Positions 51,072-61,172 of a DNA stretch of 64,000 nucleotides are shown piece after piece; positions within the stretch are counted from its first letter, which is position 1; each line of letters opens with the position of its first letter. This stretch comes from Sphingobacterium bambusae (GTDB lineage Bacteria; Bacteroidota; Bacteroidia; Sphingobacteriales; Sphingobacteriaceae), in NCBI RefSeq assembly GCF_033955345.1, contig NZ_CP138332.1:3844001-3908000 (forward strand), read 5' to 3'. Below the pieces are notes generated by a model, which worked only from the letters and a program-made list of their open reading frames with translations, ran no database searches and was not told the DNA's origin. The position numbers were made by a program, and so were the translations under genes.

Positions 51072-52166
51072 TTATGGAAGCTTGATGAGTGAAGGTTTTT
51101 TGTCTAGCACGCGGTAGCGATATTTATTGCCATTTTTGTCGATAAAGTCATAGTTAAGGCCTTCCGTTTTTGGTGCTTTCTGAAACGACGGCGCATCCAC
51201 ATCGTTCAAGATACGATCTCCAACGTATACATGCTGGGCATCCTTGGCTACCGCATAATGCAGCACCTCAAACGTCGAAGGATCTGCATCTGGTAGCTGC
51301 ATTTCGTTGTGAAAAACATGGACGGCATCTTTTGCCCAAAAGTGCAAGGGCGAGGACTTCTCCAAAACTTCAAAAGTTTTATAGTTCACATTGGCAGCGC
51401 CAAATGGTCTACCTTTATAGATAATTTGCGCATCTACACGTAAGGTTGATGGATGCAGCACCTCGACATCCTTGGCGGGGAAAATCTCCATTTCCCGCAG
51501 TCCGATCTGTCGGTCTCGCTCATAATACAATAACCTGTTTCGATCTAGCAGTAGATAATGCTCGGTGAGAAGTGTAGCTTTGGCAAAGCGGTATGTTAAG
51601 GGGAGCAACGATTTGCTGGCTATGACGTAAGCGCGGGCGCTGTCTTCTGCAAAATAACGGCTTCGTATGGAGAATGTTTGATAATCTAACTCGACAGGCA
51701 CATTTAGATAGAAATAATGCGCTTTGTCTTTTGCCCAATAGCCTTCGCTTTCATCTATCTTTTCGTAGCTCTCTGGGTCGGCTTCCGGAATTACTGTCAA
51801 CTGCTGTTTAGCACAGGTTGCGCTTACTCCAACAAGATTGTTGCTATAGTACACATGGTTTTTATCCATTGGTATGTTGTTTTTTAAACGGAATGTGGCC
51901 AAATCCACCATAGGTTGTGGACATCCTTGGTAGAAGATGTTTGATTTGTCGCGAGCGTAAAGACCTTCGATCACGGCGAAGCTTGCGATATCTGCATCCA
52001 TCGCTCGTGAACCACGTTCAAATGCGTTTCCGCCGGGAATAAAATAGAGCTTATCGCCTTTTGAGTAATAGTGATCCGATAATGTACTGACTTGTTTTTT
52101 GCAAGCTAATAGACCAAATAGCATAAAACAGCTGGTAATTATTTTAAAAATTACATGCATTCCCAT
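51072..52166 (-). CDS. DKNYY-family lipoprotein
   Basis: From the ATG at 52166 (an upstream ATG at 52211 would overlap the neighbour by 41 bases) the product has 364 residues. A lipoprotein signal (MGMHVIFKIITSCFMLFGLLACK) is followed by the repeating pattern of DKNYY proteins: YYSKGDKLYFIPGG, YARDKSNIFYQGCPQ, MDKNHVYYSNNL, WAKDKAHYFYLNVP, FAEDSARAYVIAS and VAKDAQHVYVGDR. Each unit has a D-K/x-x-x-V/Y-x-Y core, likely stacked beta hairpins. The role of the family is not known. It starts 4 bases after the preceding gene, in the same operon. Confidence 0.85.
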   Translation of the reverse strand: MGMHVIFKIITSCFMLFGLLACKKQVSTLSDHYYSKGDKLYFIPGGNAFERGSRAMDADIASFAVIEGLYARDKSNIFYQGCPQPMVDLATFRLKNNIPMDKNHVYYSNNLVGVSATCAKQQLTVIPEADPESYEKIDESEGYWAKDKAHYFYLNVPVELDYQTFSIRSRYFAEDSARAYVIASKSLLPLTYRFAKATLLTEHYLLLDRNRLLYYERDRQIGLREMEIFPAKDVEVLHPSTLRVDAQIIYKGRPFGAANVNYKTFEVLEKSSPLHFWAKDAVHVFHNEMQLPDADPSTFEVLHYAVAKDAQHVYVGDRILNDVDAPSFQKAPKTEGLNYDFIDKNGNKYRYRVLDKKPSLIKLP

Positions 52167-52170
52167 TTCC

Positions 52171-53085
52171 TCATTCTTGAAAATACGTTTTAAATTTCTG
52201 CGCTTGCACATCGTAAACGATTGCTAGCACAATATCTTCCGCCGTTAGCACAATACCTGCTCGCGGTGCAGGCACAAACTCGCGGCTGTTCATGTAGATC
52301 TTCGCATCTTTCTTAAATGATCGAATACGCATTTTGTCGGCGTAGTTCTCTGCAAAAGCGATGTAGGGCTGTTGCGTGATTTTGTTCATGCAGAGAATCA
52401 GCAATCTGCTGATCTGCTTTTCATTATTATCCACGATGACGGCAATATCTTCCATACCATCTTCGTCAAAATCGCCAAATGCAACGGCAGATTTCGCGCG
52501 CGCTTCATTCTGCGTCAAGCTGTAGGTATTTCCATCGCTGTAATTGTCGTCCACTAAGATTTTCTTGACGCCTGAGGACAACGTGGCAAAGGGCGCTAAA
52601 GAGAAGTTGCTTCTGTACTTCTCGAACCGATAATCCTCGATCAGCAGATCGGCCTGCAATTTTTTCAATGATTGTTTTTTTTGATCTCCGGTTCCAACCA
52701 TCAGTACGGCCTTGAACGCTTCGTCCGACTGGCTATCGTCTACCCACACTTTTCTGCCAAATGTTAAGCTTAGGGCCGCCAGATCTTTGGAGGATCCAAT
52801 AATTCGATAGGCGCGCCAAGGTTCATTGTCACCATCATAAGCGATTGGTAATTTTTTAGGGACAATTAAAGAATCTTCCTTCGGCAAGCTATCGTTCTCG
52901 CTAGTGTTCTGCGGATTTTTATCGTCATGTTTGGTCGAGTCGGGCTTTACCGTAAGCGCTGTCGAAACGGCATGTTGCTTCCTAAATTCAAAGAAGCCAT
53001 AGGCTGCTAAGCCAAGCAGCGCGATCGCCAAAATAGCGTATATCAGCAATTTTGATCCGCTGTTATTTGTTGTTTCTTTCTTCAT
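52171..53085 (-). CDS. Membrane-anchored hypothetical protein (304 residues)
   Basis: A single N-terminal membrane helix (LLIYAILAIALLGLAAYGFF, about 14-33) is followed by a Lys/Asp/Ser-rich linker and a soluble periplasmic domain. The FDEDGMEDIAVIVDNNEKQI segment resembles an FG-GAP/VCBS-type calcium loop (DxDxxxD-like: FDEDGMED). No wider family is recognised. It overlaps the TPR gene by 23 bases and precedes the DKNYY gene by 4, so the three are expressed as one unit. Confidence 0.72.
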   Translation of the reverse strand: MKKETTNNSGSKLLIYAILAIALLGLAAYGFFEFRKQHAVSTALTVKPDSTKHDDKNPQNTSENDSLPKEDSLIVPKKLPIAYDGDNEPWRAYRIIGSSKDLAALSLTFGRKVWVDDSQSDEAFKAVLMVGTGDQKKQSLKKLQADLLIEDYRFEKYRSNFSLAPFATLSSGVKKILVDDNYSDGNTYSLTQNEARAKSAVAFGDFDEDGMEDIAVIVDNNEKQISRLLILCMNKITQQPYIAFAENYADKMRIRSFKKDAKIYMNSREFVPAPRAGIVLTAEDIVLAIVYDVQAQKFKTYFQE

Positions 53086-54418
53086 AATGGGTACTTTCCT
53101 TGTCTACATCTTCCTGCTGAATCATCTCCAACGTTTTGTTTTTGATCGTATCGTTCGGAATTCTTACCACAAATTTCTTTAATAAAGGGACTGCAAGCTT
53201 TTGTTCCTCTACATTGGGGAAGTTTGCCCGAAAAGCATCCAACATATTCATGAGTAACACTTTTATGCCCGGAATGGCCTTGAATTCCGCATCGCTATAG
53301 GTCGTTTTGCCGGCAAAAAGACCATCGAAATAAGCCAATAACTTCGTGGTTTCGCCAGTTTTTTCCACGTGGCCCCGTTTTTTGTATGCCGCTAGGTACA
53401 GATGTAGTGCCGATAAAAATTGAAGCTGTTTAATCTCCACTTCCGTATCACCTAAATCCTTATTTTCTAAATAGCTTGTGCTAAGTTGGTAGGTGTTTTC
53501 ATAATTATGCAGTGCATGAAAATTGAATCGTATCTCGTCATAGATGTTCGGATCGTTTACCCAAGCGCGAAACACCTTGTTGCACGTTGTGCAGTCAAGT
53601 TTATACGTTGTACAATAATTGTCTGCACGCGTGAATGCATGGAGCATATCCTGGCGGAACATGACCATAGGATGCAAGTGCTTTACCCGCACGACCTGAC
53701 CGATGATCTGATCTTGCTTATCGGTATCGCTCGTAGCACTTAATAAGTGGAGCGAGGCATGTAAAAAATTGTTTCGCTCATCTTTAATAATCAAGGGTAC
53801 AAAATCGTCACGCTGATTGTAATGGTCGAAAAACGCGACATAATGACGAACGGCATCTTCGAAGTTTTGTTTTCCATAGTAGGAGCGCGCATAAAGTGTT
53901 TCGAAAGCATAGTGCAGTGCACCAGTTTCCGCATCGTCCATCAATTTCAGGCAATTGTCATAGCGGCTCAAATTCTGCGCCATGGAAGCCGCATTCCACA
54001 AGCGGCTTTGCGATGTGTTGTCCATGTAATAGGCCTTCACTGCCGTCTCAAAAGCTTTTTCATCATCGTTGAGATGTGAATAGGCCGCCGAAAGATTGGA
54101 ATAGTACATCGCCATTTTTGGCTTATCGTTTACATCGCCATACAAAGTCGCTAAGCGCATCTTCTCTCTTGCCTGTTCATATTTCTGTTGGTGGTAGTAG
54201 CTTAATCCACATTGTGTGAGCAGGTAGGTATTTTTATAGTCTTTTTCCAGTAACTCTTCGTACAGCTGCGCGGCTTTTTCATATTCCTTGTCCACGTAGC
54301 ACAATAGGGCCTTGCTGGTTTTGGCTTCTGTTTCATTTTCCTGCGCATGCACATACAGGCCACAGAGTAGCAGGTAGAACATGCTCATCAACTTCATAAT
54401 AGAAATCACTTTTTTCAT
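53063..54418 (-). CDS. Secreted TPR-repeat protein
   Basis: This 451-residue protein starts with a signal peptide (MKKVISIMKLMSMFYLLLCG then LYVHAQ). At least three TPR units follow (LLCYVDKEYEKAAQLYEELL, LLTQCGLSYYHQQKYEQARE, AMYYSNLSAAYSHLNDDEKA). A CTTCNKVF motif near residue 275 could hold a metal or a disulfide. It is the first gene of the - strand run 54418-47084 and divergent from the ECF sigma gene. TPR proteins mediate protein contacts, so it may act as scaffold for the following envelope proteins. Confidence 0.83.
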   Translation of the reverse strand: MKKVISIMKLMSMFYLLLCGLYVHAQENETEAKTSKALLCYVDKEYEKAAQLYEELLEKDYKNTYLLTQCGLSYYHQQKYEQAREKMRLATLYGDVNDKPKMAMYYSNLSAAYSHLNDDEKAFETAVKAYYMDNTSQSRLWNAASMAQNLSRYDNCLKLMDDAETGALHYAFETLYARSYYGKQNFEDAVRHYVAFFDHYNQRDDFVPLIIKDERNNFLHASLHLLSATSDTDKQDQIIGQVVRVKHLHPMVMFRQDMLHAFTRADNYCTTYKLDCTTCNKVFRAWVNDPNIYDEIRFNFHALHNYENTYQLSTSYLENKDLGDTEVEIKQLQFLSALHLYLAAYKKRGHVEKTGETTKLLAYFDGLFAGKTTYSDAEFKAIPGIKVLLMNMLDAFRANFPNVEEQKLAVPLLKKFVVRIPNDTIKNKTLEMIQQEDVDKESTHYEERNNK

Positions 54419-54675
54419 TTCGGTTCCTTTCCGCTCAACTTGAAAATTAAACCATATTTTATGGAAAGTGTTTTTTGTTTATGATTCGCAAACGCATATT
54501 TACAATATGGGTGTTGACGGTGGGCGTCGCACACTTTGCTTTTTTGTTTGCTCGCCCGCTGTTATCCGCTAGAAATGCTTAATAATTTTATAACATCAAA
54601 TTCATCCTACTCCCCACCGTTTTTCGATAATTTTGCTGCGATTTTCCATATTAACCGATAGCAAAAGCAGCTAAG
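54419..54675. promoter_or_regulatory. Divergent control region, TPR operon and ECF sigma gene
   Basis: This 257-base gap lies between divergent genes. TAATTTTG at 54628-54635 fits the TAnnTTTG -7 element for the + strand sigma gene, 40 bases before its start. A GC-rich inverted motif, GGGCG near 54524-54528 and CGCCC near 54552-54556, lies in the middle. No convincing -7 box for the - strand operon was seen. Confidence 0.5.
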
Positions 54676-55275
54676 ATGGCACAAAACGTAAACGAGAAAG
54701 AGGATATCCACCAGTTGATAAGAGGTGACAAGAAAGCCTTTGATCGCTTGTATCAGCAATATCATAAGGCCGTTCATGCAAACATTTTGAAATTGATTAA
54801 AGATTCCGGTATTGCTGAAGACATCCTTCAAGACGTTTTTCTGTCACTATGGCAAAACAGATTTAAATTTGATGGTAAAGAATCGGTCGGGGGTTGGCTG
54901 TTTGTGGTTAGCTATAATCGATCATTAAACATGCTGCGCAGTAAACTAAAGGAATCTATAGAGTATGTAGACAGTTATCCTGCGGAGCCGGTGGCAAGCA
55001 ACGATGCGATGGAAACAGAGGCCAACCACCTATTACAGCTAACGCTGCTCGAAGAAGCGGTGGATAATCTTCCTGCTAGGAAAAAAGAAGTTTTCAAACT
55101 TTGCCGCTATGAGGGGCGCTCGAAAGCGGATGTTGCAGAGCTGCTAGGCATAAGCCAACAATCCGTGGCCGACTACCTTAAACAGTCCAACGTAGCCATA
55201 CGTGAATATGTCAATCAGCGGTATCCCCGTTACGCAGCCCATACCTTGGGCATGTTGCTGTATTTTTTGACCTAA
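54676..55275 (+). CDS. ECF-type RNA polymerase sigma factor
   Basis: This 199-residue sigma-70 family ECF factor has a region 2 with DKKAFDRLYQQYHKAVHANI and IAEDILQDVFLSLWQNR (the -10-binding helix), and a region 4 with LEEAVDNLPARKKEVFKLCR then ADVAELLGISQQSVADYLKQ (helix-turn-helix). It belongs to the group paired with FecR anti-sigma factors and SusC-type receptors in Bacteroidota. The FecR gene follows by 79 bases, then SusC and SusD, so it most likely turns on this uptake locus when its nutrient binds the SusC protein. Confidence 0.95.
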   Translation: MAQNVNEKEDIHQLIRGDKKAFDRLYQQYHKAVHANILKLIKDSGIAEDILQDVFLSLWQNRFKFDGKESVGGWLFVVSYNRSLNMLRSKLKESIEYVDSYPAEPVASNDAMETEANHLLQLTLLEEAVDNLPARKKEVFKLCRYEGRSKADVAELLGISQQSVADYLKQSNVAIREYVNQRYPRYAAHTLGMLLYFLT

Positions 55276-55354
55276 TAATTTCTTTGTTTTTTATTAACAA
55301 TAAGTTAATCTAAAAAGGCATCACCATTCCCCTTTGTCTGGGTATTTATCCTAG

Positions 55355-56458
55355 ATGAAGGAACAAATAGGTAAACGGATTGCGAGCTTTTGGAAAGGGG
55401 TGCTCTCAAAAAAAGAGGAGCAGAGCCTGCTTGAGGATATACGGGTAAACGAAAGCGAAATACAGGAAGATCTCCAAAGAGTCTTTGGTGCCGATCCGAA
55501 AGAAGATGAACGCCTGAGCGAGGAAGCATATCAAAAATTGCTTGACAAGATTTATGATAGGATGGATGCTCCTGTGCATATGGAGCGGCCGGCAGCTAGA
55601 CTACGCAACTGGTCCATTGCAGCGGCGATGCTGTTAGCGGTTTCGTTGGGCTTATATACCTTTGTCAGCCAAGAAGAACGTCTCGTTCATCATGCGCATC
55701 GCACAGCTTCTACCTCCAACGATACCTTAAAACTTGTTAATGACCTGCAACACGACCAACAGGCAGTCCTATCAGATGGTTCCACCGTTATCCTATCCTC
55801 CGGAAGCTCGCTGAGCTATACCAAAACTTATGGCGTATCCAATCGGACACTACACTTAAAAGGACGTGGACGTTTTAAAGTTGCCCACGATACTACTCGT
55901 CCTTTCGTGGTATGGGCAAATGGGTATACAACGACGGCACTTGGAACAGATTTCACGGTAGACACACGGCAGGATGATAGGCTCGATATTTATTTGCAAT
56001 CTGGTAAGATCGTTGTTGAGGCCACGCCGGCGGCCAAACTGTCTATGGAGAAGAAATACCTGCTACCGGGAGATAACTTACAAATTCTGACGGAGGTTGG
56101 TGAGGTTATCATGAGCAATCCACAGCAAAGATCTTTACCAATCAAGAAAACAGTCCCTGCGCAGCGAGCCGCTGTGGAGGAGGTAATGTCCTTCCAAGAT
56201 ACACCACTCTTGGCAGTTTTTGATTCTATAGGGCGCAAAAAAGAAGTGCGCATTTCCTCCAATGCAGACGAGCTGGCAGGACTTACATTCACTGGTGAAT
56301 TTAAAAGCAGCGAATCGGTAACCTCCATTATAGGCATTGTATGTCAGATGAACGGACTCCATTTTACGGAGACAACCGACGGTGGCATCATCGTATCCAA
56401 GGAGGTTGAACCTTTGCCTTCACCATTAAAAGAACAGAGTAATAAAACAAACAAATAG
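55355..56458 (+). CDS. FecR-family anti-sigma factor
   Basis: This 367-residue protein has an N-terminal cytoplasmic part, a single membrane helix (NWSIAAAMLLAVSLGLYTFV, about 84-103), and a FecR domain (TSNDTLKLVNDLQHDQQAVL, SDGSTVILSSGSSLSYTKTY, TLHLKGRGRFKVAHDTTRPF, YTTTALGTDFTVDTRQDDRL). The C-terminal DUF4974/STN-like part has LLAVFDSIGRKKEVRISSNA and LTFTGEFKSSESVTSIIGIV. It should hold the preceding sigma factor until the SusC receptor signals substrate binding through its N-terminal signalling region. It is followed by SusC after 4 bases. Confidence 0.93.
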   Translation: MKEQIGKRIASFWKGVLSKKEEQSLLEDIRVNESEIQEDLQRVFGADPKEDERLSEEAYQKLLDKIYDRMDAPVHMERPAARLRNWSIAAAMLLAVSLGLYTFVSQEERLVHHAHRTASTSNDTLKLVNDLQHDQQAVLSDGSTVILSSGSSLSYTKTYGVSNRTLHLKGRGRFKVAHDTTRPFVVWANGYTTTALGTDFTVDTRQDDRLDIYLQSGKIVVEATPAAKLSMEKKYLLPGDNLQILTEVGEVIMSNPQQRSLPIKKTVPAQRAAVEEVMSFQDTPLLAVFDSIGRKKEVRISSNADELAGLTFTGEFKSSESVTSIIGIVCQMNGLHFTETTDGGIIVSKEVEPLPSPLKEQSNKTNK

Positions 56459-56462
56459 AGAG

Positions 56463-59400
56463 ATGAAAAAAAGAAACATTGTCAGGAATGTTAGATTAGC
56501 CCTGAGCGGTCTCGCGCTGTTCGTCGCAGCCACCGCTTGGGCACAGTCTAGTGGGCAGCTGCGTGGAACCATCATGGATAACCGCGGGGTAGCCATACCG
56601 GGCGCAACCATACAACTTCTTGATGGAAATGGAAAAGCCGTAGCTCAGGTTTCTACGGATGTTAAAGGTATGTTTACCTTTGGAGACGTCCAAACTACAG
56701 GAAATTACCGCCTCAAAGTAAGTATGATGGGCTACCAGCCCTACGAGACGGCAGCAAAGCAAATGAAGGAAGGAGAGAGCAACTCCATGCTTATCCGTTT
56801 GAATGAGGAATCCTCTGAACTTAGTGAAGTTGTTGTTGTAGGTTATGGACAACAGCGTCGAGGAGATCTGACGACGGCGGTAAGTTCGCTACCGAACGTG
56901 AGCACGCAGGTAGATCGCCCCGTGACCAACCTCGGCGATATGATGCAGGGAAATGTGGCAGGAGTCACCGTCATGTCTGCAGGTGGCGATCCATCACAAA
57001 ATCCGAAAGTGCTTATTAGGGGTATGAACACCTTGAACGATAACGAGCCTTTATATGTGGTCGATGGTATGCCTTATTACGGTGGACCTATCAATCCGAA
57101 CGACATTGAGTCCGTGAATATCTTGAAAGATGCTGCTGCGGCGGCCATATATGGGGCTCAGGCTTCTTCTGGAGTAATCGTGATCACCACAAAAAGTGGT
57201 AAATCGGGTACGCCGAAGTTGAATGTAGACCTTTACCGCGGCTGGCAAAATGCAAGCAATCTGCCTTCTGCTTTAAACGCAGAACAATATGCCAATGCCT
57301 ATAATACAGCCTATGCAAATGATGGCCTTGCACTGCCTCCTGCACATAATGCGCAGCAAAACCCATGGGGACAGGTAACGCGTACCAACTGGATGGAGGA
57401 AATCTTTCAGACAGGCGATATCTTGAACGCGAACGTACAGCTTTCCGGGGGAGGAGATAAGGCTACATATAGCTCGTCTTTTGGCTATCACGACAAAGAA
57501 GGTTTGTTGCTCAATACCGGTTACAAGCGTTTTACCTATCGGATAAAGTCCAATTTTGACCTTACCGACCGTATTGCTGTTGGCCAGAACTTCTATGTGA
57601 ACCACACCACGACGCGCGGTACCAATACCGAAAGTAGCTACAGCGGATCGATCATCAATGCGATTTACATGAATCCGGCTGCTCCGGTGTATGATGAAAA
57701 TGGTCTGTTCCACGGTACTGTGCCGCAAGATCTTGCCGGATTTTCAAGCGCCTATGGCGATACATACAACCCCGTAGCTTTGCTTAAGAGACCTTCTGTC
57801 AACAATCCTACACTTAATTTGAATGGGAACGTATTTGCATCTATAAAAATTATGGACGGACTTTCCTTTAAATCGAATTTCGCGTTGAACATGAGGCGCT
57901 ATTCCTACAAACGTTTTGATCCCAAGATCCCGGAGATCGGGCGTGCGAATGGCAACAACTACTTGACGCATGAGGAACAACGCGAAAATCGTTGGATATG
58001 GGATCAACAGTTGAACTATACGAAGAGTTTCGGGCTCCATAACGTAGATGCCGTTGCGGTATATTCTGCGCAGAAAGCAAGACACGACCAATTTTATGTG
58101 CAGGCCATGGGATTTGTGCGTGAGGAGGGCTGGAACCAATACATCGGAAATGCAGCGCAGATACCACAGCTACCAACCAGTGCGGTGTGGGAAGATGCAT
58201 TGACCTCGGCCATTGCACGGGTAAATTACAACTATGGCAATCGCTATTACCTAGGGGCTAGTGTTCGTCAAGATCGTACCTCGCGGTTGTCCGAAAAGTA
58301 CCGTTCTGATGTTTTTCCTTCCGTTTCTGCAGCTTGGAAAATTTCCGCTGAACCCTTCTTTAGCAGTAGCTTTATCGACGACCTAAAAATTCGCGGATCT
58401 TGGGGACAAATTGGTAATATTCGGTCTGTAGAATATTATGCATACAACCTACCGCTAACCACTAGTCAGTCTACACCACTGGGGTCAGGCAATACCTTGG
58501 TGCGCCACTATGCCATGACCAAACAGTTTAATCCAGACATCGTGTGGGAGCGTACAGAATCGCTTGATATTGGTTTAGACGTTATGCTCTTCAAGAAATT
58601 GAGCATAAATGCTGACTATTATCGGAAGACGACACTTGGTATGATTCAGGAAAATGAAGCTAATCCGCACATCGGACTAGAAAGAGGATCGACGGCCAAC
58701 GTGGGGGATGTATTAAACAAGGGTTTTGAATTTGGTGCGCGTTACAATGATACGTTTGGCGACTGGACCTTGGGATTAAATGCGAATATAGGATTCAACG
58801 AAAACGAGCTGAAGGATTTGGACGGCTACTTTAACGATTTCATTGCCCACAGTTCGCATGTCCGTGGTGTACTGTTACCTTATCGGTCGACAGCAGGGCA
58901 GCCACTCTATTCTTATTACATGGTTCCTACTGCGGGCATTTTTGCATCAGATGCGGAAGCTGCAGCATATAGGAATGCGAATAATCAACCTATACAGCCT
59001 CAGGCAAAAGGCGGCGATTTACGCTTCGTGGATACCAATGGAGATGGAGTGATCAATGATAGTGATAGGCAGTATATGGGGAGCGCCATACCTAAATTTA
59101 CCTATGGTTTCTCTGCAAACGTGGCTTACAAAAACTTTGATCTAAGTGTGCTTACCTATGGCGTTGGTGGAACTAAGATTTTTAATGGATATAAGTACAC
59201 GGCATTTAATGCAGGACTACAAGGTTACAACTTGGATGCGCGTGTGCTGGACGCTTGGACGCCCGAAAATACCAATACGACGATCCCGCGCCTAACACGC
59301 GAAGACCCTAATCGTAACTTCGGTACGGTATCCGACTGGTATCTAGAGGATGGTGATTACTTCCGTATTAAGAACATAACGGTAGGTTACCGTATTCCTG

Positions 59401-59564
59401 AATTGTTGGGAAAATTGCAATCTAGGGTATATTTCTCTGCGGAGAACCCCTTTACCTTTACCTCTTATTCCGGGATAGATCCTGAAGTTGGTGATATAGG
59501 TCTAGATGTGGGACGCTATCCATTGGCCAAAACGTTCACCGTAGGACTCAACGTTAATTTTTAA
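56463..59564 (+). CDS. SusC/RagA-family TonB-dependent outer-membrane transporter
   Basis: This 1033-residue protein contains a signal peptide (VRLALSGLALFVAATAWAQS), a carboxypeptidase-D-like regulatory domain (about 30-115, GTIMDNRGVAIPGATIQLLD), and the TonB-box/plug region (SELSEVVVVGYGQQRRGDLT then VSSLPNV, GNVAGVTVMSAGGDPSQNPK, VLIRGMNTLNDNEPLYVVDG). The barrel ends with DIGLDVGRYPLAKTFTVGLN and a terminal Phe. There is no N-terminal STN domain, so signalling to FecR would not use the FecA-type STN route in its simple form. It pairs with the SusD protein downstream to import a polymer or small phosphorylated ligand. Confidence 0.95.
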   Translation: MKKRNIVRNVRLALSGLALFVAATAWAQSSGQLRGTIMDNRGVAIPGATIQLLDGNGKAVAQVSTDVKGMFTFGDVQTTGNYRLKVSMMGYQPYETAAKQMKEGESNSMLIRLNEESSELSEVVVVGYGQQRRGDLTTAVSSLPNVSTQVDRPVTNLGDMMQGNVAGVTVMSAGGDPSQNPKVLIRGMNTLNDNEPLYVVDGMPYYGGPINPNDIESVNILKDAAAAAIYGAQASSGVIVITTKSGKSGTPKLNVDLYRGWQNASNLPSALNAEQYANAYNTAYANDGLALPPAHNAQQNPWGQVTRTNWMEEIFQTGDILNANVQLSGGGDKATYSSSFGYHDKEGLLLNTGYKRFTYRIKSNFDLTDRIAVGQNFYVNHTTTRGTNTESSYSGSIINAIYMNPAAPVYDENGLFHGTVPQDLAGFSSAYGDTYNPVALLKRPSVNNPTLNLNGNVFASIKIMDGLSFKSNFALNMRRYSYKRFDPKIPEIGRANGNNYLTHEEQRENRWIWDQQLNYTKSFGLHNVDAVAVYSAQKARHDQFYVQAMGFVREEGWNQYIGNAAQIPQLPTSAVWEDALTSAIARVNYNYGNRYYLGASVRQDRTSRLSEKYRSDVFPSVSAAWKISAEPFFSSSFIDDLKIRGSWGQIGNIRSVEYYAYNLPLTTSQSTPLGSGNTLVRHYAMTKQFNPDIVWERTESLDIGLDVMLFKKLSINADYYRKTTLGMIQENEANPHIGLERGSTANVGDVLNKGFEFGARYNDTFGDWTLGLNANIGFNENELKDLDGYFNDFIAHSSHVRGVLLPYRSTAGQPLYSYYMVPTAGIFASDAEAAAYRNANNQPIQPQAKGGDLRFVDTNGDGVINDSDRQYMGSAIPKFTYGFSANVAYKNFDLSVLTYGVGGTKIFNGYKYTAFNAGLQGYNLDARVLDAWTPENTNTTIPRLTREDPNRNFGTVSDWYLEDGDYFRIKNITVGYRIPELLGKLQSRVYFSAENPFTFTSYSGIDPEVGDIGLDVGRYPLAKTFTVGLNVNF

Positions 59565-59582
59565 TAAATCAATAGAGAAAAC

Positions 59583-61145
59583 ATGAAATTCAATAGATAT
59601 ATAGCTTTAGCCCTTTTCGGTCTGAGCATTAGTACGCAGTCATGCAATAAGTCGTTCACCGATCTAACACCACAAGGGTCAACAACAGATGCCGCCTTTT
59701 GGAATTCAGAAAGCGATGCAATTGCTGCGGCCAATGGACTTTACGAACATTTTAGCGACGATAATATGTTTGGTCGTGGTCTATTCTGGTTCCTCAACGC
59801 ATCGGACGATATGGTCACCGGGCGTACGGATGCAGGCTCTGCTGCAGTACGGAACTTTACCGCAACGGGTACGGAAAGCCGTATCAACAGTATGTACAAG
59901 AAGTTTTATCAAATTATACAACGGGCCAATACCATCCTGACCAAAGTACCGGCCATGCCGATCGCTGATGATGTTAAGAACCGTGTGTTGGGCGAAGCCT
60001 ATTTCATGCGCGGTTACGCATACTTTTATCTTTCACAGTACTATGGAGACCAACGTGCGGGCGTGCCGATCGTGACGGAGGAGAATATGGAGCAATTGCA
60101 TTTTGACCGCCCATCGCATGTACGTGAAAATTTTGAACAGATACAGGCTGATCTACTCCAAGCTGCGGAACTGTTACCCTTGGTGACGACCTACGGTGCG
60201 GCAGACCTCGGTCGTGCCAACAAAGATGCCGCCTATGCCTACCTCGCGAAGACCAATGTGCAGTGGGCGCGTTACGATCAAGGCAAATGGGCAGAGGTCG
60301 TCAAATATTGTGATATGGTGACGAATTCAGGATCCGGTCGAGCATTAATTGATACCGACAAGCCGCTAGAGGATTTCGCCAGTGTATTCTTTATAGAGAA
60401 TAACTATTCGTCAGAGTATATCTTTTCCGTTGTCTCCAATCGGACGCGCGGATCAATCCTTCCTGGTGTCTTGTTTGAAAATACCGGATATGGTATGTAC
60501 AATGGTTGGGGTTACTTTCATCCTACGCTAGAGCTCTATAATTCCTTCGAGGAAGGCGATCCACGCCGTTCAGCTACCATCTTGGCATTCGGCGATACGT
60601 ATACGCTTTTTGGTCAGGAACGAAAATATTACTCGGCCAATTCGCAGACGGGTTTCCAGTTCAATAAATATATGCATCCGTTCCGTACACCGGCATCGCA
60701 GCACCTGAACCCCAGTGGGGATTATCCTACCTCTGATCTGAACATCCCCTTGGTAAGGTATGCCGATATCCTGTTGATGAAGGCGGAAGGCTTGATCCAA
60801 CAAGGTCAAAATGCGGATGTAGAAATAAACAGGGTGCGCAACCGTGCTGGCCTAGCAGCTATCCAGGGTGCGGATATGGATGACCTTAAGCAAGAGCGCC
60901 GTTCTGAATTTGCAGCGGAATATACAGATAGGCATTCGGACCTTGTACGCTGGGGTGACGCGCAGGCCGCTTATGCCAAACCGGCTACAGGGAGGATTCA
61001 TGCCGATAAGACCAAGCCGGAATCGACTTTTACGGTGAGCGAAGTATGGAGTGCACGTAACTTTAATCCAGCGATCCACCATGTGTGGCCAATCCCGCCG
61101 CAGGATTTAAGTAATGCAAAAATTGCACAGAACGAAGGTTGGTAA
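59583..61145 (+). CDS. SusD/RagB-family lipoprotein
   Basis: This 520-residue lipoprotein has a signal with lipobox ending at Cys21 (LALFGLSISTQSCNKSFTDL). The SusD N-terminal part has TPQGSTTDAAFWNSESDAIA, YFMRGYAYFYLSQYYGDQRA and GVPIVTEEN. The TPR helices have DAAYAYLAKTNVQWARYDQG, and the C-terminal half has PLVRYADILLMKAEGLIQQG and HVWPIPPQDLS. It caps the SusC channel at the cell surface and captures the substrate. It follows SusC by 18 bases and ends before a hairpin that separates it from the phosphatase gene. Confidence 0.95.
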   Translation: MKFNRYIALALFGLSISTQSCNKSFTDLTPQGSTTDAAFWNSESDAIAAANGLYEHFSDDNMFGRGLFWFLNASDDMVTGRTDAGSAAVRNFTATGTESRINSMYKKFYQIIQRANTILTKVPAMPIADDVKNRVLGEAYFMRGYAYFYLSQYYGDQRAGVPIVTEENMEQLHFDRPSHVRENFEQIQADLLQAAELLPLVTTYGAADLGRANKDAAYAYLAKTNVQWARYDQGKWAEVVKYCDMVTNSGSGRALIDTDKPLEDFASVFFIENNYSSEYIFSVVSNRTRGSILPGVLFENTGYGMYNGWGYFHPTLELYNSFEEGDPRRSATILAFGDTYTLFGQERKYYSANSQTGFQFNKYMHPFRTPASQHLNPSGDYPTSDLNIPLVRYADILLMKAEGLIQQGQNADVEINRVRNRAGLAAIQGADMDDLKQERRSEFAAEYTDRHSDLVRWGDAQAAYAKPATGRIHADKTKPESTFTVSEVWSARNFNPAIHHVWPIPPQDLSNAKIAQNEGW

Positions 61146-61172
61146 TACTGTAATCTATATAACAATTTCATA

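Noticed and set aside
57273..58218. Long - strand frames inside the SusC gene
   Set aside because: These are shadows of a biased coding sequence; the sense frame is a full SusC protein.
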